From an uncultured Sediminibacterium sp. (lineage in GTDB: Bacteria; Bacteroidota; Bacteroidia; Chitinophagales; Chitinophagaceae), in contig CALEST010000280.1 of the NCBI GenBank assembly GCA_937907555.1, positions 1 to 17,060 of the forward strand: a stretch of DNA of 17,060 nucleotides. The letters are read 5' to 3'. The notes beneath the pieces are model-generated. The model saw only the letters and a program-made list of their open reading frames with translations, was not told the origin of the DNA and ran no database searches. Shown piece by piece: positions 15,212 to 17,060 of the stretch. Made by a program: the position numbers and the translations under genes. The first letter of the stretch is position 1. Every line of letters begins with the position of its first letter.

Positions 15212-16408
15212 ATGTTTACCACTATCACTTATAAACAAAATTACAAAGCCGCCTTTCAGAGAATGTTGCTGCTTTTGCTGGCCAGTCTGGCTGCGAATAT
15301 TATCTGGGCTCAGGATGCAGCAGAAGCTGCGGCACCTGCTGCTCCCAAAGATGTTTTTTATGATTCCACAGTTGCCTATGTATTGTTAACCGTTATTGGT
15401 TTACTTGCCATTGTGATTTATATGTTGGGCAATGTATTTGTATTGGCCATTAAAAATAAGATGGACCAACAAAAACAATCCGGTGCTGGAAAAGCAGCTG
15501 CACTAACAGCCCTAATGGTATTAATCTCTGCTGGCTCTTTATTTGCCCAGGGTAAGAACGTACCTGCCGGAACACCAACTGTAGTTTCTGAAACCATTGT
15601 TCATCTGCTGGCATTTATTGTTGCCATTGAAATGATTATCATTATCTATTTTGCCAATGGTATACGCAGCTTCCTGAAAAAAGATGCATTGAAAATGGCC
15701 GCTGCTGACGGAGAGCCTGTAGTAGAAAAAGAAAAAGTTTCCTGGTTTGATCGTTTGTACAATCGCAATACTGCAGAAGATGTAGCCCGATTAGATTTAG
15801 GCCATGATTATGATGGCATTAAAGAGTTGGACAACGAAGTGCCTGTATGGTGGAGATGGGGTTTTGCTATCAGCGTAATATTCGGGGTGGTTTACCTTTA
15901 CAATTATCACGTTGCAGAAACAAAGCCTTTACAACAACAGGAACTGGCCATGGATCTGGAAAAAGCGGCCACAGAACAGGCTGCTTATCTGGAGAAGTCT
16001 GCAAACAATGTGGATGAAAATACCGTGAAAATGTTGGGTGCCGATGATATAGCAAAAGGTAAGGAATTGTATATTAAGCCAGGCGCTTGTGCAACCTGTC
16101 ATGCAGAAAACGGAAGTGGTATCGTGAATGGTGCACCTGGTATTGGTCCTAATTTAACGGATGAATACTGGTTGCATAAAGGCGATATTAAAAGCATATT
16201 CTATTCCATTAAATATGGCTGGCCGGAAAAGGGTATGAAAAGCTGGAAAGATGACTATTCTCCCATTCAGATTGCACAAATTGCGAGCTATGTGAAGTCT
16301 TTACAGGGAACCAATCCTCAACCTGCCAAAGAAAAACAGGGAGAACCGTTTGTGGAAGCCGGAGCTGCTGCCACTGCTGATTCAACTTCAGCACCAGCAA
16401 TAAAATAA
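15212..16408 (+). CDS. ccoP: cbb3 oxidase cytochrome c subunit III (CcoP), single-haem form
   Basis: CcoP passes electrons from periplasmic cytochrome c to the CcoNO core. I start it at 15212 (398 residues), 13 bases after ccoQ, because TTTTATG there matches the sequence before ccoQ; Met at 15191, overlapping ccoQ by eight bases, is possible. The N-terminus has a signal-like helix ending in WAQ (about 18-34), a membrane helix (about 53-80), a second hydrophobic stretch ending in FAQ (97-113), another helix (about 128-150), then the FixP N-domain with YDGIKELDN (200-208) and its helix (about 213-231). Only one haem motif, CATCH (293-297), is present, with Met342 the likely second ligand; classical CcoP has two. 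An Ala-, Pro- and Thr-rich tail ends the protein. Confidence 0.9.
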   Translation: MFTTITYKQNYKAAFQRMLLLLLASLAANIIWAQDAAEAAAPAAPKDVFYDSTVAYVLLTVIGLLAIVIYMLGNVFVLAIKNKMDQQKQSGAGKAAALTALMVLISAGSLFAQGKNVPAGTPTVVSETIVHLLAFIVAIEMIIIIYFANGIRSFLKKDALKMAAADGEPVVEKEKVSWFDRLYNRNTAEDVARLDLGHDYDGIKELDNEVPVWWRWGFAISVIFGVVYLYNYHVAETKPLQQQELAMDLEKAATEQAAYLEKSANNVDENTVKMLGADDIAKGKELYIKPGACATCHAENGSGIVNGAPGIGPNLTDEYWLHKGDIKSIFYSIKYGWPEKGMKSWKDDYSPIQIAQIASYVKSLQGTNPQPAKEKQGEPFVEAGAAATADSTSAPAIK

Positions 16409-16422
16409 AATAAAGATTGATT

Positions 16423-17060
16423 ATGAGTGAGCCGAACCAACCAGATTTTCGCAGTTTACATTCAACGGTAAACAGTAAAGGAAAAAGAAACTGGATTTAT
16501 GCATTGCAACCCAAGGGGAAATTTTACCGCTACAGAACTTATTTGAGTTATGTATATGTGATTTTATTTTTCACCATGCCTTTTATGCGCATTGATGGGA
16601 ATCCCTTATTTCAGTTTAATATTCCTCAGGGAGAATTTACGTTTTTCGGCTCACTTTTTACACCACAGGATTTTATCATGTTTGGTTTGGGCATGATTAT
16701 TTTTATTCTGTTTGTAGTCATTTTCACTTTGATTTACGGCCGATTCTTCTGTGGATGGGTTTGTCCACAAACCATATTCATGGAAATGATTTTCCGCAAA
16801 ATTGAATACCTGATTGAAGGTGACGGGAATAAGCAGAAAATAAATAATGGCAAGAAATGGACTACTGAAATGTATGTCAGGAAAACCATCAAGCATATTG
16901 TTTTTCTATTGCTGAGTTTCACCATTTCCAATACCTTTCTGGCTTATATAGTTGGAACTGAACAGCTATTTAAAATTATTTCTGACCCCGTATCTGAACA
17001 TATTGGCGGCTTTATTGCCATTGTGTTTTTCACGCTGGTTTTTTATTCTGTGTATGCATT
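16423..17060 (+). CDS. ccoG: cbb3 oxidase accessory iron-sulfur protein CcoG (partial, runs off the window)
   Basis: The first 212 codons are present and open to the window end. The N-terminal part contains a membrane helix (about 41-55), another at 83-105, and CGWVCPQTIFMEMIF (110-124), the start of the CcoG/RdxA/FixG iron-sulfur signature, followed by IEYLIEGD. A third helix lies at about 158-180. CcoG is a membrane ferredoxin-like protein implicated in copper reduction for cbb3 oxidase assembly. The two ferredoxin-type cysteine clusters of the C-terminal half are expected beyond 17060. It begins 14 bases after ccoP and continues the operon; ccoH commonly comes next. Confidence 0.92.
   Translation, partial: MSEPNQPDFRSLHSTVNSKGKRNWIYALQPKGKFYRYRTYLSYVYVILFFTMPFMRIDGNPLFQFNIPQGEFTFFGSLFTPQDFIMFGLGMIIFILFVVIFTLIYGRFFCGWVCPQTIFMEMIFRKIEYLIEGDGNKQKINNGKKWTTEMYVRKTIKHIVFLLLSFTISNTFLAYIVGTEQLFKIISDPVSEHIGGFIAIVFFTLVFYSVYA

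Noticed and set aside
1..17060. Mobile element, CRISPR array, tRNA, rRNA or riboswitch
   Set aside because: I found no transposase or integrase gene, no regularly spaced repeats, no tRNA-like cloverleaf in the gaps, and no long structured leader. All the gaps are too short for large RNA elements.

Overview
The window looks like chromosomal DNA of a Bacteroidota bacterium, most likely a member of the Chitinophagaceae or a close relative. The reasons are the protein types (FucP-like and SLC45-like sugar transporters, a SusA-like periplasmic amylase, a fused CcoNO oxidase subunit), the near absence of Shine-Dalgarno sequences, and several matches to the Bacteroidota promoter form TTG...TAnnTTTG. 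The family-level placement is inference. The DNA is moderately AT-rich and densely coded. There is no rRNA, tRNA, CRISPR array, insertion sequence or phage gene, and no gene-free stretch longer than about 125 bases.

Left part (1-8858), carbohydrate supply and storage. On the minus strand a FucP-like sugar MFS transporter is followed by a ROK-family sugar kinase, a probable hexose uptake and phosphorylation pair ending at a hairpin at the window edge. Divergently, on the plus strand, glgA and glgC encode the two committed steps of glycogen synthesis and end at a clear intrinsic terminator (5562-5590). Next comes an SLC45-type MFS transporter, preceded by a 17-bp inverted repeat (5604-5620), and 8 bases after it a secreted GH13 neopullulanase/cyclomaltodextrinase-like enzyme. 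Together these suggest a route in which alpha-glucans are cut in the periplasm, sugars are imported and phosphorylated, and surplus glucose is stored as glycogen. No glgB, glgP or SusCD genes are in the window.

Right part (8902-17060), low-oxygen respiration. A Crp/Fnr regulator with an FNR-like cysteine pattern is followed by a degenerate hemerythrin-like protein, then by a cbb3 oxidase gene set: ccoI (copper P-type ATPase), ccoS, ccoNO (fused catalytic and cytochrome c subunits), ccoQ, ccoP and ccoG (running off the window). The genes ccoI to ccoG are tightly spaced or overlapping and read as one operon. Two genes, ccoS and ccoQ, are only 53 codons long.

The most interesting non-coding DNA is the 93-base gap before the hemerythrin-like gene. 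It holds a TGAT-N4-ATCA site of FNR/CRP type and a perfect 16-bp palindrome that ends on the base before the start codon. Other points worth a second look are the loss of expected iron ligands in the hemerythrin-like protein, a CcoP with one haem motif and an apparently repeated N-terminal membrane module, a ROK kinase without the zinc-site cysteines, and a FucP-like transporter lacking the usual coupling acids. I do not see a clearly new multi-gene system; most of the window is recognisable core metabolism.
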